Shown here: positions 18,233 to 27,095 of the stretch, piece after piece | How positions within the stretch are numbered: position 1 is the first letter of the stretch | Layout: each line of letters starts with the position of its first letter | NCBI GenBank assembly: GCA_965222835.1 | Contig: CBDCUQ010000004.1 | Coordinates: forward strand, 248,001 to 312,000 | DNA: 64,000 nt | Origin: CBDCUQ01 sp965222835 | GTDB taxonomy: Bacteria; Pseudomonadota; Alphaproteobacteria; Rhizobiales; Hyphomicrobiaceae | Reading direction: 5' to 3' | Notes under the pieces: model-generated | What the model was told of the DNA's origin: nothing | Seen by the model: only the letters and a program-made list of their open reading frames with translations | The model's database searches: none | Position numbers and translations under genes: made by a program

Positions 18233-18829
18233 ATGACGGAGCGGACGTCCGGGAGCTGGCTTCGCCGCGTAAGTGCTGGGGGCATGCTTGCCGGGGCAAT
18301 CATCGCATGCGCTTTGCTTGCGATCATCGTTGGAGGCGAGGCGGCAATCTCAACGAATGCCTTTTGTACAAGCTGTCATTCTATGACCTATGTGCAGAAA
18401 GAACTTGAGAAATCCGACCACTATGCGGCGCTCGGTGTTGATCCGGGCTGCAAGGACTGCCACATCCCCCAAGGGTTCTCTAACTTTCATCTCGCGTTAC
18501 AGACACACATCATGGACGGTTCGCGCGAGCTGTTCCTCGAACTTACTGAAGACTATTCCACCAAGAAGAAGTTCAACGCACGCCGCCTCGAGATGGCGCA
18601 TTATGCGCGCATGAATATGAAGCGTTGGGACAGCGTCACGTGCCGGGCGTGCCACAAGAAAACGCGCCCTCCCGGCAAATCGGCGAAAGCCGCGCACGCC
18701 AAGATGGAGAGCAAGGGGGCCACCTGCATCGATTGCCACCAAAACCTCGTGCACAAAGAGGTCGAAGAAACAGACCTCGATGCCAGCCTGGCCCAAGGGA
18801 AGATGGTCATCCGGGAGGTGGAAGAGTGA
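18233..18829 (+). CDS. cycB: NapC/NirT-family tetrahaem quinone oxidoreductase (cM552)
   Basis: 198 residues: an N-terminal anchor (GGMLAGAIIACALLAIIVGG) then four haem motifs CTSCH, CKDCH, CRACH and CIDCH, as in NapC/NirT proteins. In ammonia oxidisers the cM552 member reduces ubiquinone with electrons from c554, whereas other NapC proteins run the opposite way. Position directly after c554 favours the quinone-reducing role. Together with haoA and cycA it completes the hydroxylamine-ubiquinone redox module. The direction of electron flow is inferred from context. Confidence 0.9.
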   Translation: MTERTSGSWLRRVSAGGMLAGAIIACALLAIIVGGEAAISTNAFCTSCHSMTYVQKELEKSDHYAALGVDPGCKDCHIPQGFSNFHLALQTHIMDGSRELFLELTEDYSTKKKFNARRLEMAHYARMNMKRWDSVTCRACHKKTRPPGKSAKAAHAKMESKGATCIDCHQNLVHKEVEETDLDASLAQGKMVIREVEE

Positions 18830-18939
18830 GGGGGCGAGGCTTACCCGTCACCGGCACCAGCCAATTTGTGGCGTGTGGACCTATAGAAGGCTCCTTTTTG
18901 AGCTAAGTTGGGGGTCCACGGGACGGGGCGGATATTATT

Positions 18940-20487
18940 ATGCAGTTAACCATCTCCTTCGACACGAGCAGCGATCGCTCCCTCCAGACCCAGCTCTTTG
19001 AGCAGATCCGCGGCATGATTGTGAAGGGACGCCTCAAGGCGTCAGATCCCATCCCGGGAAGCCGTGAGCTCAGCGAACAACTCGGGGTATCCCGCAATAC
19101 GGTTATGTTGGCCTACGAGCGACTGCTCGCCGAGGGCTACATCGAGTCCCGGCACTCCGTCGGGACATTTGTCAGCGCCTGCATTCCCGAGAAGGGGCTC
19201 TATCTCGATCGACCAAAGCCGATCTCTCGCGCCAACTCGGAATGCGAGCGAATACCTCAAGAGCACGGTGTTGTCTTCCACGGGCGCGCCCAGAACATGA
19301 TCAATCCTCACCGGGATGAAATCGATATCGATTTCTGGGCCGGGCGCCCCGACGCGAAGTCGTTTCCACTAAAGTTATGGCGGCGCATCATGAACCGTTG
19401 TCTTCTTCAGGCCGGCTCGGATCTGACCGACTACCACGATCCACAAGGAAACTTCGCACTGCGCCAGGCAATCGCAGATCACCTGGGACCAGCCCGCGGC
19501 ATTAGCGCGACGCCGGAGCAAGTGATCATCGTGAATGGCATTCAGGATGGCCTGACTATACTCGCCAACCTTCTCGTCGCTGAAGCGTCACCTGTCGTCT
19601 TGGAAAACCCCTGCTATCAGGGCGCGGCCTACGTCTTCGAAAGCCGGCGGGCCGAAGTCTTTCCGGTTGACGTCGATGCGAACGGACTCATCGCTTCAGA
19701 TATTCCCGAAGTCCAGTACAGCATTGCCTACGTGACACCATCTCATCAGTATCCAACGGGCGTCACCCTCTCCCTTGAACGGCGGATCGCGATCCTGGAA
19801 TGGGCGCTCAGAACGCGCAGCTATGTGATCGAGGACGATTACGACAGCGACTTTCGCTATTCAGGGTCCCCGCTAACGGCCCTCAAGGGACTCGATGCAC
19901 ATGGCTCGGTCATCTATTTGGGTACGTTCTCAAAATGCATGGGAGCCGCGCTTCGCCTCGGCTATATGGTCGTACCCCAAGAGCTTGTCGAGCCGGCCCG
20001 GACGCTGAAAACCTTGAGCAGCAGCGGGCAACCTTGGCTTGAGCAGATGGCCATGGCTGAGTTCATTGAATGCGGCGCCTTTGCGCGCCACTTGCGCCGC
20101 ATCCGCCAGACCTACTTGAAGCGGCGAGATCATCTCGCGCAGGAATTGCGCCGCCAGTTTGGCGATGTGGTCCTCGCCGGACTTGATGGTGGTATGCATT
20201 TCGTCTGGCAGCTTCCGCCCAACTGGCCAACTGCATATGAGGTCTCCGCACGAGCCCTTGCGGAAGGGGTTGGAGTCTACAGCGCGAACAATGGAGCCGC
20301 CTGTATGCCGGGCTCGAAGGCGAATGGTGATCGGTGTCTTGTGTTGGGATACTGCCCGCTGAACGAGGAGGAGCTCAGCGAAGGCGTACAACGACTTGGC
20401 ACGTTTCTGCCGAGGATTGGAAAAGGACGGCATTGCTCGATTCGACGATCATCGCGCCGTTCCGGAAATGGCAGCGCGGAAATGTGA
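18940..20487 (+). CDS. MocR-type (GntR/aminotransferase) transcription regulator
   Basis: 515 residues. The N-terminal GntR winged helix (about residues 10-75: QIRGMIVKGRLKASDPIPGS, VSRNTVMLAYERLLAEGYI) is joined to a fold-type I aminotransferase-like domain. The PLP lysine is in YLGTFSKCMG. MocR proteins bind PLP or PLP-amino acid adducts and regulate PLP, amino-acid or amine metabolism. Here it follows the cytochrome genes and ends 2 bases before ccmF; hemA, encoding a PLP-dependent enzyme, lies further down the same run. Control of haem supply is an inference. The last 25 residues are basic and Ser-rich, unlike the usual end of the domain. Confidence 0.85.
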   Translation: MQLTISFDTSSDRSLQTQLFEQIRGMIVKGRLKASDPIPGSRELSEQLGVSRNTVMLAYERLLAEGYIESRHSVGTFVSACIPEKGLYLDRPKPISRANSECERIPQEHGVVFHGRAQNMINPHRDEIDIDFWAGRPDAKSFPLKLWRRIMNRCLLQAGSDLTDYHDPQGNFALRQAIADHLGPARGISATPEQVIIVNGIQDGLTILANLLVAEASPVVLENPCYQGAAYVFESRRAEVFPVDVDANGLIASDIPEVQYSIAYVTPSHQYPTGVTLSLERRIAILEWALRTRSYVIEDDYDSDFRYSGSPLTALKGLDAHGSVIYLGTFSKCMGAALRLGYMVVPQELVEPARTLKTLSSSGQPWLEQMAMAEFIECGAFARHLRRIRQTYLKRRDHLAQELRRQFGDVVLAGLDGGMHFVWQLPPNWPTAYEVSARALAEGVGVYSANNGAACMPGSKANGDRCLVLGYCPLNEEELSEGVQRLGTFLPRIGKGRHCSIRRSSRRSGNGSAEM

Positions 20488-20489
20488 CG

Positions 20490-22475
20490 ATGAATGGTAC
20501 GCTTATCGAGTTCGGTTTGGTGGCATCAAGTCTCGCCTTTGTGCTTTCGGTGTCCGCTCTCGCCTTGTCGATTCTTAGCCGCCGCGTTGGAGCCCCCGCT
20601 CTACTCGTCTCTGCAAAGCATGCGCTGATTGCGAATGTCATGCTTGTTACTTTGGCGTGTTTCACGATCGTGTGGTCGTTTGTGGAGTTAGATTTCTCGG
20701 TTCTCTACGTGACCCAAAATGCCAACTCGAGGTTGCCGATGCTGTACCGGGTTACAGCATTGTGGGGGGCGCATGAAGGTTCGCTTATGTTGTGGCTGTG
20801 GTATCTAACGCTCTTCTCAGCGCTGGCAGTTGTCCTGCATTGGCGCACTCATCCGCTTTCCATGCCTTACGTTATTGGCGTGTTGGCAAGCTTGCAGGCT
20901 GCGTTCCTGGCCTTTATCTTGTTCTTGTCCAGTCCATTCACGCAGGTGCATCCCCCGCTTCCCGAGGGGCGCGACCTCAATCCGCTCTTGCAGGACCCGG
21001 GCCTCGTGTTTCATCCCCCGACGCTCTACATGGGCTATGTTGGGTTTGCTGTTCCTTACGCATTCGCAATCGCCGCACTTCTCCGCGGTCAATCCGGGCG
21101 CGAATGGGTAGTGACCACTAGGCGCTGGACATTGTTTTCATGGCTTCTTCTGACCAGTGGCATCCTGCTCGGCGGATATTGGGCCTATTATGAGCTCGGT
21201 TGGGGCGGCTATTGGGCATGGGATCCCGTGGAGAATGCGTCCCTCATGCCGTGGTTGATCGCAACTGCATTCCTGCATTCTGTCATGGCCCAGGAAAAGC
21301 GCAATATCTTTCAGTCCTGGAACATCTTTCTAATTATCTCAACCTTTGTCCTCTCCCTTTTGGGAACATTTTTGGTTCGATCAGGCGTCTTGAGCTCGGT
21401 CCACGCCTTTGCCAGCGATCCTGGCCGGGGCGTCTACATTCTGGTGTTCCTCTCGATCGTCTCGCTCGTCAGCTATGGTCTTCTCATTCTTCGGGCACCG
21501 AGCCTGGCCGGCCCGTGGACATCCGGAAACCTGATTTCGCGCGAAACCACACTCTTACTTAATAACCTGCTTTTTGTTGTCGCAACGATTACCGTCCTCA
21601 TTGGCACGCTTTATCCTCTTGCCGTGGAGGTTGTGACAGGTGATCGCGTGAGCGTCGCGGCGCCTTACTTCAACACGGTCATGCCCCCCATCATCTTGTG
21701 GGTTGTCCTCCTAATGGCCATTGGGCCGTTCCTTCCGTGGGGACACATCAAGCCAGAGCGGCTCAGAAGCCTGCTCATCTTGCCGTTGGTTGGTAGTGCC
21801 CTTCTGCTACTCGCACTCATTCTGGCCGGAGTGACCCGGCCGTTGGCGCTCGTGGCCATTGGGGGCGTGAGCCTTGCCACGCTTGCCACGATCAAGGACG
21901 TTGTCGACACCGCCCAGGCGCGAGAAAAAGGCTACCATGTTGCTGCCAATCTCTGGCAGCAATTCAAGCGAAACCCCCGGCGGTATGGTGGACTGATCAT
22001 TCACCTTGGAACGCTTGTTCTGATCATAGGGGTCATAGGCTCCGCGCTGTTCGGCCAGACGGCGACGGTTACTCTGGTGCCGGGTGAGCGCATGACCATC
22101 GGCGCTTTTATTTTGACGTTTCGCGGTGTCGAGGAGGTGGCAGGCCCTAACTATACGTCCCGGCGCGCGACCGTCACTGTTTCGCAAGACGGGCGTCCAG
22201 CCTTCGTCCTCTTTCCGGAGAAGCGGAACTATCAAGGTGAGCGTAAGATGATCACCACCGAGGCCGCAATCCACACGTCAATTGCTGGCGACCTTTATGT
22301 CGTCTTGGCCGCTGAAGAGGCGGATGAACGTGCTGCAATCCGCGCCTTCTGGAATCCGCTTGTGATCTGGATCTGGATTGGGTGGCTCGTCATCATCGTG
22401 GGCGCCACGGTGGCACTCGCACAACGCATCCCAGGGAGATACCGCCTGCGGCAAGGAAGGGAGGCCTTTGCCTGA
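20490..22475 (+). CDS. ccmF: Cytochrome c haem lyase subunit CcmF
   Basis: 661 residues, about 15 membrane segments. Family signatures WGAHEGS and the tryptophan-rich haem-handling segment WGGYWAWDPVENASLMPW are present. With CcmH and CcmI it attaches haem from holo-CcmE to CXXCH motifs of cytochromes in the periplasm. ATG 20490 begins the conserved N-terminus (MNGTLIEFG) right after the mocR stop; longer frames read through mocR. Its stop overlaps ccmG (TGATG). No ccmABCD or ccmE lies in the window, so those functions must be supplied elsewhere. Confidence 0.93.
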   Translation: MNGTLIEFGLVASSLAFVLSVSALALSILSRRVGAPALLVSAKHALIANVMLVTLACFTIVWSFVELDFSVLYVTQNANSRLPMLYRVTALWGAHEGSLMLWLWYLTLFSALAVVLHWRTHPLSMPYVIGVLASLQAAFLAFILFLSSPFTQVHPPLPEGRDLNPLLQDPGLVFHPPTLYMGYVGFAVPYAFAIAALLRGQSGREWVVTTRRWTLFSWLLLTSGILLGGYWAYYELGWGGYWAWDPVENASLMPWLIATAFLHSVMAQEKRNIFQSWNIFLIISTFVLSLLGTFLVRSGVLSSVHAFASDPGRGVYILVFLSIVSLVSYGLLILRAPSLAGPWTSGNLISRETTLLLNNLLFVVATITVLIGTLYPLAVEVVTGDRVSVAAPYFNTVMPPIILWVVLLMAIGPFLPWGHIKPERLRSLLILPLVGSALLLLALILAGVTRPLALVAIGGVSLATLATIKDVVDTAQAREKGYHVAANLWQQFKRNPRRYGGLIIHLGTLVLIIGVIGSALFGQTATVTLVPGERMTIGAFILTFRGVEEVAGPNYTSRRATVTVSQDGRPAFVLFPEKRNYQGERKMITTEAAIHTSIAGDLYVVLAAEEADERAAIRAFWNPLVIWIWIGWLVIIVGATVALAQRIPGRYRLRQGREAFA

Positions 22476-23029
22476 TGGCGACCTCCCGGACATCAAGCGT
22501 TTGGTGGTGGCAAGTCGCCCTGCTGGTTGTACTGATTGGGGTGCTGGGCCTCTTTTTCGCTGGCCTTGGCCGGGACGTACGATTCATCCCGTCGCCGCTG
22601 GTCGGCCGCGCTGCACCGCAATTCACGTTACCCGACCTGGAAAACAATGGCGATATCACGCTGGCACGCTTCGCGGGGTCACCGGTCGTCATCAATTTCT
22701 GGGCGTCGTGGTGCGTCGCCTGTCGGCAGGAGCATGGCGTGTTGATCAAGCTCGGTGAGCGTTATGCCAAGGACGGAAGCATACGCGTTATTGGGATCAA
22801 CTATAAGGACTCGCCGACTGGCGCGCGTAGATTCTTGAAGTCGCATGGAGCCTTTCCTTATCCGTCTGCCGTGGATCGGAACGGAACCGTCGGGCTCGAC
22901 TTTGGCGTCTATGGTCTTCCGGAGACATATTTTTTGGATGCGACAGGAAGAGTGGTCTCCAAGCACATTGGGCCATTGACCGAGAAAGCCGCGAGCAAGA
23001 ATCTTGTATTGCTGGAGCCGAAACGATGA
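22475..23029 (+). CDS. ccmG: Thiol:disulfide oxidoreductase CcmG/DsbE
   Basis: 184 residues: an N-terminal anchor (VALLVVLIGVLGLFFAGL) and a thioredoxin fold with active site WASWCVACRQE; the cis-Pro region is YGLPETYFLD. It keeps apocytochrome CXXCH cysteines reduced for haem attachment. The start overlaps the ccmF stop by one base and the end overlaps ccmH by 4 bases. Confidence 0.92.
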   Translation: MATSRTSSVWWWQVALLVVLIGVLGLFFAGLGRDVRFIPSPLVGRAAPQFTLPDLENNGDITLARFAGSPVVINFWASWCVACRQEHGVLIKLGERYAKDGSIRVIGINYKDSPTGARRFLKSHGAFPYPSAVDRNGTVGLDFGVYGLPETYFLDATGRVVSKHIGPLTEKAASKNLVLLEPKR

Positions 23030-23487
23030 CGCAGACCATCCGCCTCTGTCTTCGTTTGACAGCCTTCATTCTTGCGGTCCTGGGCGGACTTGCACCCACT
23101 TACGGCGCACAAACCAAGAGCGAGCATCCGGTGGAGACGCAGATGCGCGCGATCGCAGAGAACCTTCGCTGTCCGGTGTGTCAGGGACAGAACGTCTATG
23201 ATTCGAACTCGGATCTTGCATTGCAGATGAAGCAGACGATCCGAGAGAAACTCAGCGCTGGCGAAACACCGCCCCAGATCATCGGCTTCTTCACAGAACG
23301 CTACGGGAATTACGTGCTGATGGCGCCACCTCAACGCGGCATGCATTGGGGCCTGTGGATCGGACCATTTGTTCTGGTCCTGATTGGTGGTGCGGCGATC
23401 GCCTGGCGCGTGGCGCGGTCACGTCAACAAATTATCACCGGAAGCCAGGGTAACACATACCAGGACGTGGAGCGGCTTGAACTATGA
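23026..23487 (+). CDS. ccmH: Cytochrome c biogenesis protein CcmH (CycL)
   Basis: 153 residues: signal peptide, the CcmH signature LRCPVCQGQNVYDSNS with the redox CxxC pair, and a C-terminal membrane segment (LWIGPFVLVLIGGAAIAW). It reduces or holds apocytochrome thiols within the haem lyase complex. Overlaps ccmG and ccmI by 4 bases each. Confidence 0.92.
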   Translation: MTQTIRLCLRLTAFILAVLGGLAPTYGAQTKSEHPVETQMRAIAENLRCPVCQGQNVYDSNSDLALQMKQTIREKLSAGETPPQIIGFFTERYGNYVLMAPPQRGMHWGLWIGPFVLVLIGGAAIAWRVARSRQQIITGSQGNTYQDVERLEL

Positions 23488-24449
23488 GCACTTGGGTCTT
23501 CCTTGCGCTACTTCTGATTGCCACTGTCGTTGCAGTGATTGCGCCAATGTGGAACCGGCGCGCGGACCGGCCGTTGGGCAGGGGCATTGAGACAGACGAC
23601 ATCGCTGAGCGCTGGTGCGAGGAAAAGGATCGTCTCGTTGCCGAGCAGCGCGCGCTTGATCTGGCACTTGCCAACGGTGAGATCGACGAGGTCCATCATG
23701 CCCAGGAACGGACAATCATCCAGCACGAGGCCAACCGTGCATTGGATCGCTTGCGCAAGGCACGAGGCTCCAGCGGGCAACCATACACGGCCTTGCGGCC
23801 CGATAAGCACCCTGCAATCGGAGGCGTTTTGGCCGCAGCGATCGTTCTCATGACTGGCGCAATCAGCCAATTTCTGTCGCTACAGGATTTGCGCCGGGAT
23901 CAATCTCCACACGCTGAAGGGCAGGTCCCCATTGCTGCGGCGGCCGGCAACGGACAGGCGCCGAAGAATATGCCGGCTACAGGAGTGCCGGATGTCTCTG
24001 CCATGGTTGCCAAGTTGGAGGCCCGTGTCGAGGCTGGCGGCGAGGGCGCCAGCACGCCCGATCTTTTGATGCTTGGGCGGAGCTATCGCGTGATGGGCCG
24101 CAACGAGGACGCCATAAGGACGTATCGTCGGGTGCTGAAGGCCGAACCGAAGAACCTTTCAGCGACGATGGCTATGGGGTCCATACTGCTCAATTCGCCG
24201 GACAAGGCTAAACAGGCGGAATCGGATCAGTTGATTGACCGCGCGCTGAGCATCCGGCCGGATTTCCCGGAAGCGCTCTGGCTCAAAAGCCTGGCACTCG
24301 TGCGCGATCACGATATCGAGAAGGCGAAGAGCCTTCTGACCCGTTTATCGCCGATGGTTGAGAACAATCCGGCTGCCAAGACCGCTGTCGAGGGGCTGCT
24401 GGCGAAACTTGAGCAACCACTATCCGCAACGCCTGCGCCTCCCAACTGA
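23484..24449 (+). CDS. ccmI: Cytochrome c biogenesis protein CcmI (CycH), TPR protein
   Basis: 321 residues: an N-terminal membrane segment, a short cytoplasmic loop with the coiled-coil pattern of CcmI (RLVAEQRALDLALANGEID), a second membrane segment near residue 115 and C-terminal TPR-like helices (LLMLGRSYRVMGRNEDAIRT). It presents the C-terminus of apocytochromes to the haem lyase. Last of the four ccm genes; hemA follows after 47 bases. Confidence 0.85.
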   Translation: MSTWVFLALLLIATVVAVIAPMWNRRADRPLGRGIETDDIAERWCEEKDRLVAEQRALDLALANGEIDEVHHAQERTIIQHEANRALDRLRKARGSSGQPYTALRPDKHPAIGGVLAAAIVLMTGAISQFLSLQDLRRDQSPHAEGQVPIAAAAGNGQAPKNMPATGVPDVSAMVAKLEARVEAGGEGASTPDLLMLGRSYRVMGRNEDAIRTYRRVLKAEPKNLSATMAMGSILLNSPDKAKQAESDQLIDRALSIRPDFPEALWLKSLALVRDHDIEKAKSLLTRLSPMVENNPAAKTAVEGLLAKLEQPLSATPAPPN

Positions 24450-24496
24450 GATGCAGACTAAGGTTCACGTTTCCGTAGCGTCAGGAAGGCAGGGAC

Positions 24497-25732
24497 ATGT
24501 CGAAAGGTGAGCAATACCTGATCAAAGCCCTGGACGACCTGAGGCGTGAGGGCCGCTACCGCATTTTTGCTGATATCAAGAGAAGCTGCGGTGCATTCCC
24601 ACGTGCGGATTTCTTCCGCAATGGCGACGCTGAACCCATCACCGTTTGGTGCTCCAATGACTACCTGGGCATGAGCCAGCACCCAGTCGTCCTTGCGAGC
24701 ATGCATGAGGCCATAGACGCTGTCGGTGCCGGCTCAGGTGGAACGCGAAACATCTCCGGAACGACCCATTACCATGTCGCGCTGGAGCGCGAGATTGCCG
24801 ATCTTCACGGGAAGGAGGCAGCGCTGCTTTTTACGTCGGCCTATGTTGCCAACGATTCTGTACTATCGACCCTTGTGCGCCTGATCCCGGGCCTCATGAC
24901 CTTCTCCGATGAGAAGAATCACGCATCTATGATCGCAGGCATTCGTCACGGTGGTGGGCCAAAGCACATCTGGCGCCATAACGATTTGGCGGATCTTGAG
25001 AGCAAGCTCAAATCGGTGCCGCTGGATACGCCCAAGCTGATTGCATTCGAGTCTGTCTACTCCATGGATGGGCATATCGCGCCGCTCAAAGAGATTTGTG
25101 ATCTTGCTGAGAGGTACAGTGCGATGACCTATCTCGATGAGGTTCATGCGGTTGGTCTTTACGGTTCACGAGGCGGTGGCATCGCAGAGCGTGATGGCGT
25201 GATGGAGCGCATCGATATCATCAACGGAACATTGGCCAAAGGATTCGGCACCATGGGTGGTTACATCGCAGCAAGCCATACGATTTGCGATGTTGTTCGT
25301 TCCTATGCACCGGGCTTCATCTTCACAACATCACTCGCACCAGCAATTGCCGCAGGTGCGCTGGCAAGCATCCGCCACCTTAAGGCAAATCGGATTGAGC
25401 GCGAGCGCCACCAGGAGCGCGCGGCTACTTTGAAGCGCATGTTGAGGGAAGCTCGCCTGCCCGTTGTCGAGGGGCCCAGCCATATCGTGCCCATCATCGT
25501 TGGCGACCCGGTCCACTGCAAGGCGGTGACAGATGCTCTGCTGGAGCGCTACCGCATCTATGCCCAACCCATCAATTATCCTACGGTGCCCAAAGGGACT
25601 GAACGCATTCGCTTGACGCCCTCGCCTGTGCATACTGACGAGCATATGGGCAGGCTCGTGGAGGCACTCAGCACTCTCTGGAGTGCTTGTCCGGTAGCGA
25701 CAGGTGAATACATCAGGCTAGCGGCTGAGTAG
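24497..25732 (+). CDS. hemA: 5-aminolevulinate synthase
   Basis: 411 residues, alpha-oxoamine synthase fold. It condenses glycine with succinyl-CoA to form 5-aminolevulinate, the first step of haem synthesis in alphaproteobacteria; PLP-dependent. Seen: CSNDYLGMSQHP, GSGGTRNISGTTHYH, the YLDEVHAVGLYG segment and the PLP lysine in NGTLAKGFGTMGG. A start codon with an AGGAAGGCAGG-like site precedes it. Placed directly behind ccmFGHI and cytochrome genes, it looks like a second, island-borne copy that raises haem supply; whether another hemA exists outside cannot be seen here. Confidence 0.93.
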   Translation: MSKGEQYLIKALDDLRREGRYRIFADIKRSCGAFPRADFFRNGDAEPITVWCSNDYLGMSQHPVVLASMHEAIDAVGAGSGGTRNISGTTHYHVALEREIADLHGKEAALLFTSAYVANDSVLSTLVRLIPGLMTFSDEKNHASMIAGIRHGGGPKHIWRHNDLADLESKLKSVPLDTPKLIAFESVYSMDGHIAPLKEICDLAERYSAMTYLDEVHAVGLYGSRGGGIAERDGVMERIDIINGTLAKGFGTMGGYIAASHTICDVVRSYAPGFIFTTSLAPAIAAGALASIRHLKANRIERERHQERAATLKRMLREARLPVVEGPSHIVPIIVGDPVHCKAVTDALLERYRIYAQPINYPTVPKGTERIRLTPSPVHTDEHMGRLVEALSTLWSACPVATGEYIRLAAE

Positions 25733-26609
25733 TGCCTGTGCGTCTCCCCGTCGGTACCGATGGGGAAGGCGGGTCATCTGTTGAAGGAGCCCAGGGCCCG
25801 TCAGTTTCTCTGGGAATGAATTCTTTCTCTGTCTGGGGCTCGACGATGGTAGCGAGGCACTTAGCTATACTGGAAGATGATAACATTCGAATCTTTCGGG
25901 TCTTCCGTCATGACTCTGTTTCCCCGTTGACGCATGGCGGCAGCCTTCAGGCTGTGGAAGTGATGAACGTCTTCTGCGCGCCAAAGAGGGGAACTTCGAT
26001 TGTACTACCGAACGCGAGCACCAACGTCTTCTCCTAGTCGTTAGCAGACACTCGAGCAACGCAGCAATTTTGTCTGTTTTTGTGGGAAGAGCGGACGTCG
26101 TCTACTCAGGTTCATGTTTCAATAGAGAAGAGGAGTCGGAGGGTGCTGGCAAACCGTGGTTCTGTGCTTCGATTATTGTTTGTCGTGCACTTTCTTGTGT
26201 GTGGTGCCCCGGGTCTTTAGGTGCCCGGGGCTGATCGTACCCTGGTGCGCTAACATCAGCCGGGCCCTGACTTGGGGTTTCATTGTCACAACTGCCGGTG
26301 AGTTGACTGAGACGCATTGATGGTTGACGGTTGCAATGCGGTATTAGAGCCGCGCTTATTACCAGCGACGTATGGGCCGGGCTGATTAGACTTTCGCGAT
26401 AGTTATCGTCTCATGGTGTATGGTTCTCGGCTGGTGAAGATGCGCGACGTTGTCGTTCGTCACGGTCGATGACCCAGCGACACGAGGCAAGCGAAAGTCA
26501 CGTTGACTTGTGAGAAATTTAGTACAACCGGCACTTTCAGAATGCCCCTTTTTTGCCCCTTATACTGGGATTGCGGTTTTTGCGGTTGACATTAAGTCAT
26601 TGAAATTAT
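25733..26609. other. Gene-poor right end of island 1
   Basis: About 880 bases downstream of hemA. Short frames at 25732-26037 and 26102-26317 have no recognisable features and no good ribosome sites. It contains one strong hairpin (26206-26231). Base composition and the AT-rich end near 26560-26609 resemble the flanks of the other tRNA fragments. Confidence 0.4.
26206..26231. terminator. Hairpin, possible terminator
   Basis: Perfect 8-base arms GCCCCGGG / CCCGGGGC around a 10-base loop. No clear T-run follows, so it may be a structural element and not a Rho-independent terminator. It lies 475 bases after hemA. Confidence 0.35.
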
Positions 26610-26655
26610 TGGCGATCCCGGCAGGACTCGAACCTGCGACCCTCAGATTAGGAAG
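26610..26655 (-). repeat. tRNA-Arg(CCU) 3' fragment, att-like copy B
   Basis: 46 bases from the CCA end to TTAGGAAG of the tRNA. The left flank AAGTCATTGAAATTATT is nearly the same as the flank of the intact tRNA (AAGTTATTGAAATCATT), so the shared site extends beyond the tRNA. It separates island 1 from the small segment that follows. Confidence 0.88.
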
Positions 26656-26704
26656 CCTGTGATTCCCATTGATTTTATTGAATAAATTGTCCGAGAGGCT
26701 GGAG

Positions 26705-26726
26705 CCTCAGATTCTTTAATCTGAGG
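26705..26726. repeat. Inverted repeat inside island end B
   Basis: Perfect 9-base arms CCTCAGATT / AATCTGAGG with a 4-base loop, 50 bases inside copy B. The arm copies the anticodon-arm bases of the adjacent tRNA fragment, as in copy A. Confidence 0.6.
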
Positions 26727-26968
26727 TTCTGGCAAAAAGTATTGTTTAATTTCAATCTCTTGAGCTGCAGCTAATTGAACGTTTCCTAAAGCACCGTTTT
26801 ACTGCCTAGGTGCTGACTAATGACGTAAGAGACGCGCAGTCTGCTGATCAGTCATCAATTTCTACAACATCGCAAACTCGGACGTTGGAGAGGTGTGTTG
26901 GTACTGCTTCGGCTACTTCCGCTGTTGGTGGAAGCTGCCGATACCCTGCAACGTGACCACTCGGCGAT

Positions 26969-27030
26969 GGGTGATTGGCGAGCGTCACAACGATGTCCGC
27001 TACACTGCGGCTTTGCCTTTGACAGCGGAC
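26969..27030 (+). repeat. 62-base direct repeat, left member
   Basis: Ungapped match to 27886-27947; by hand about 51 of 62 bases agree, with the common core GCGAGCGTCACAAC. The two members flank the single gene of the mini-island. Confidence 0.6.
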
Positions 27031-27095
27031 GGTAATGTTGCGGCATGGGAACGGTAGCGATGGGCCAGGATCGGAAAGTGCTATGAGGTAATCAA

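Larger units (their letters stand above)
26656..27095. other. Left arm of mini-island
   Basis: 440 bases without a credible gene. It begins with the same AATAAATTG-plus-hairpin arrangement as island end A and includes the first member of a 62-base direct repeat (26969-27030). Confidence 0.45.

Noticed and set aside
25732..26037. 101-residue frame after hemA
   Set aside because: Starts in the hemA stop region, no ribosome site, no domain; left as intergenic.
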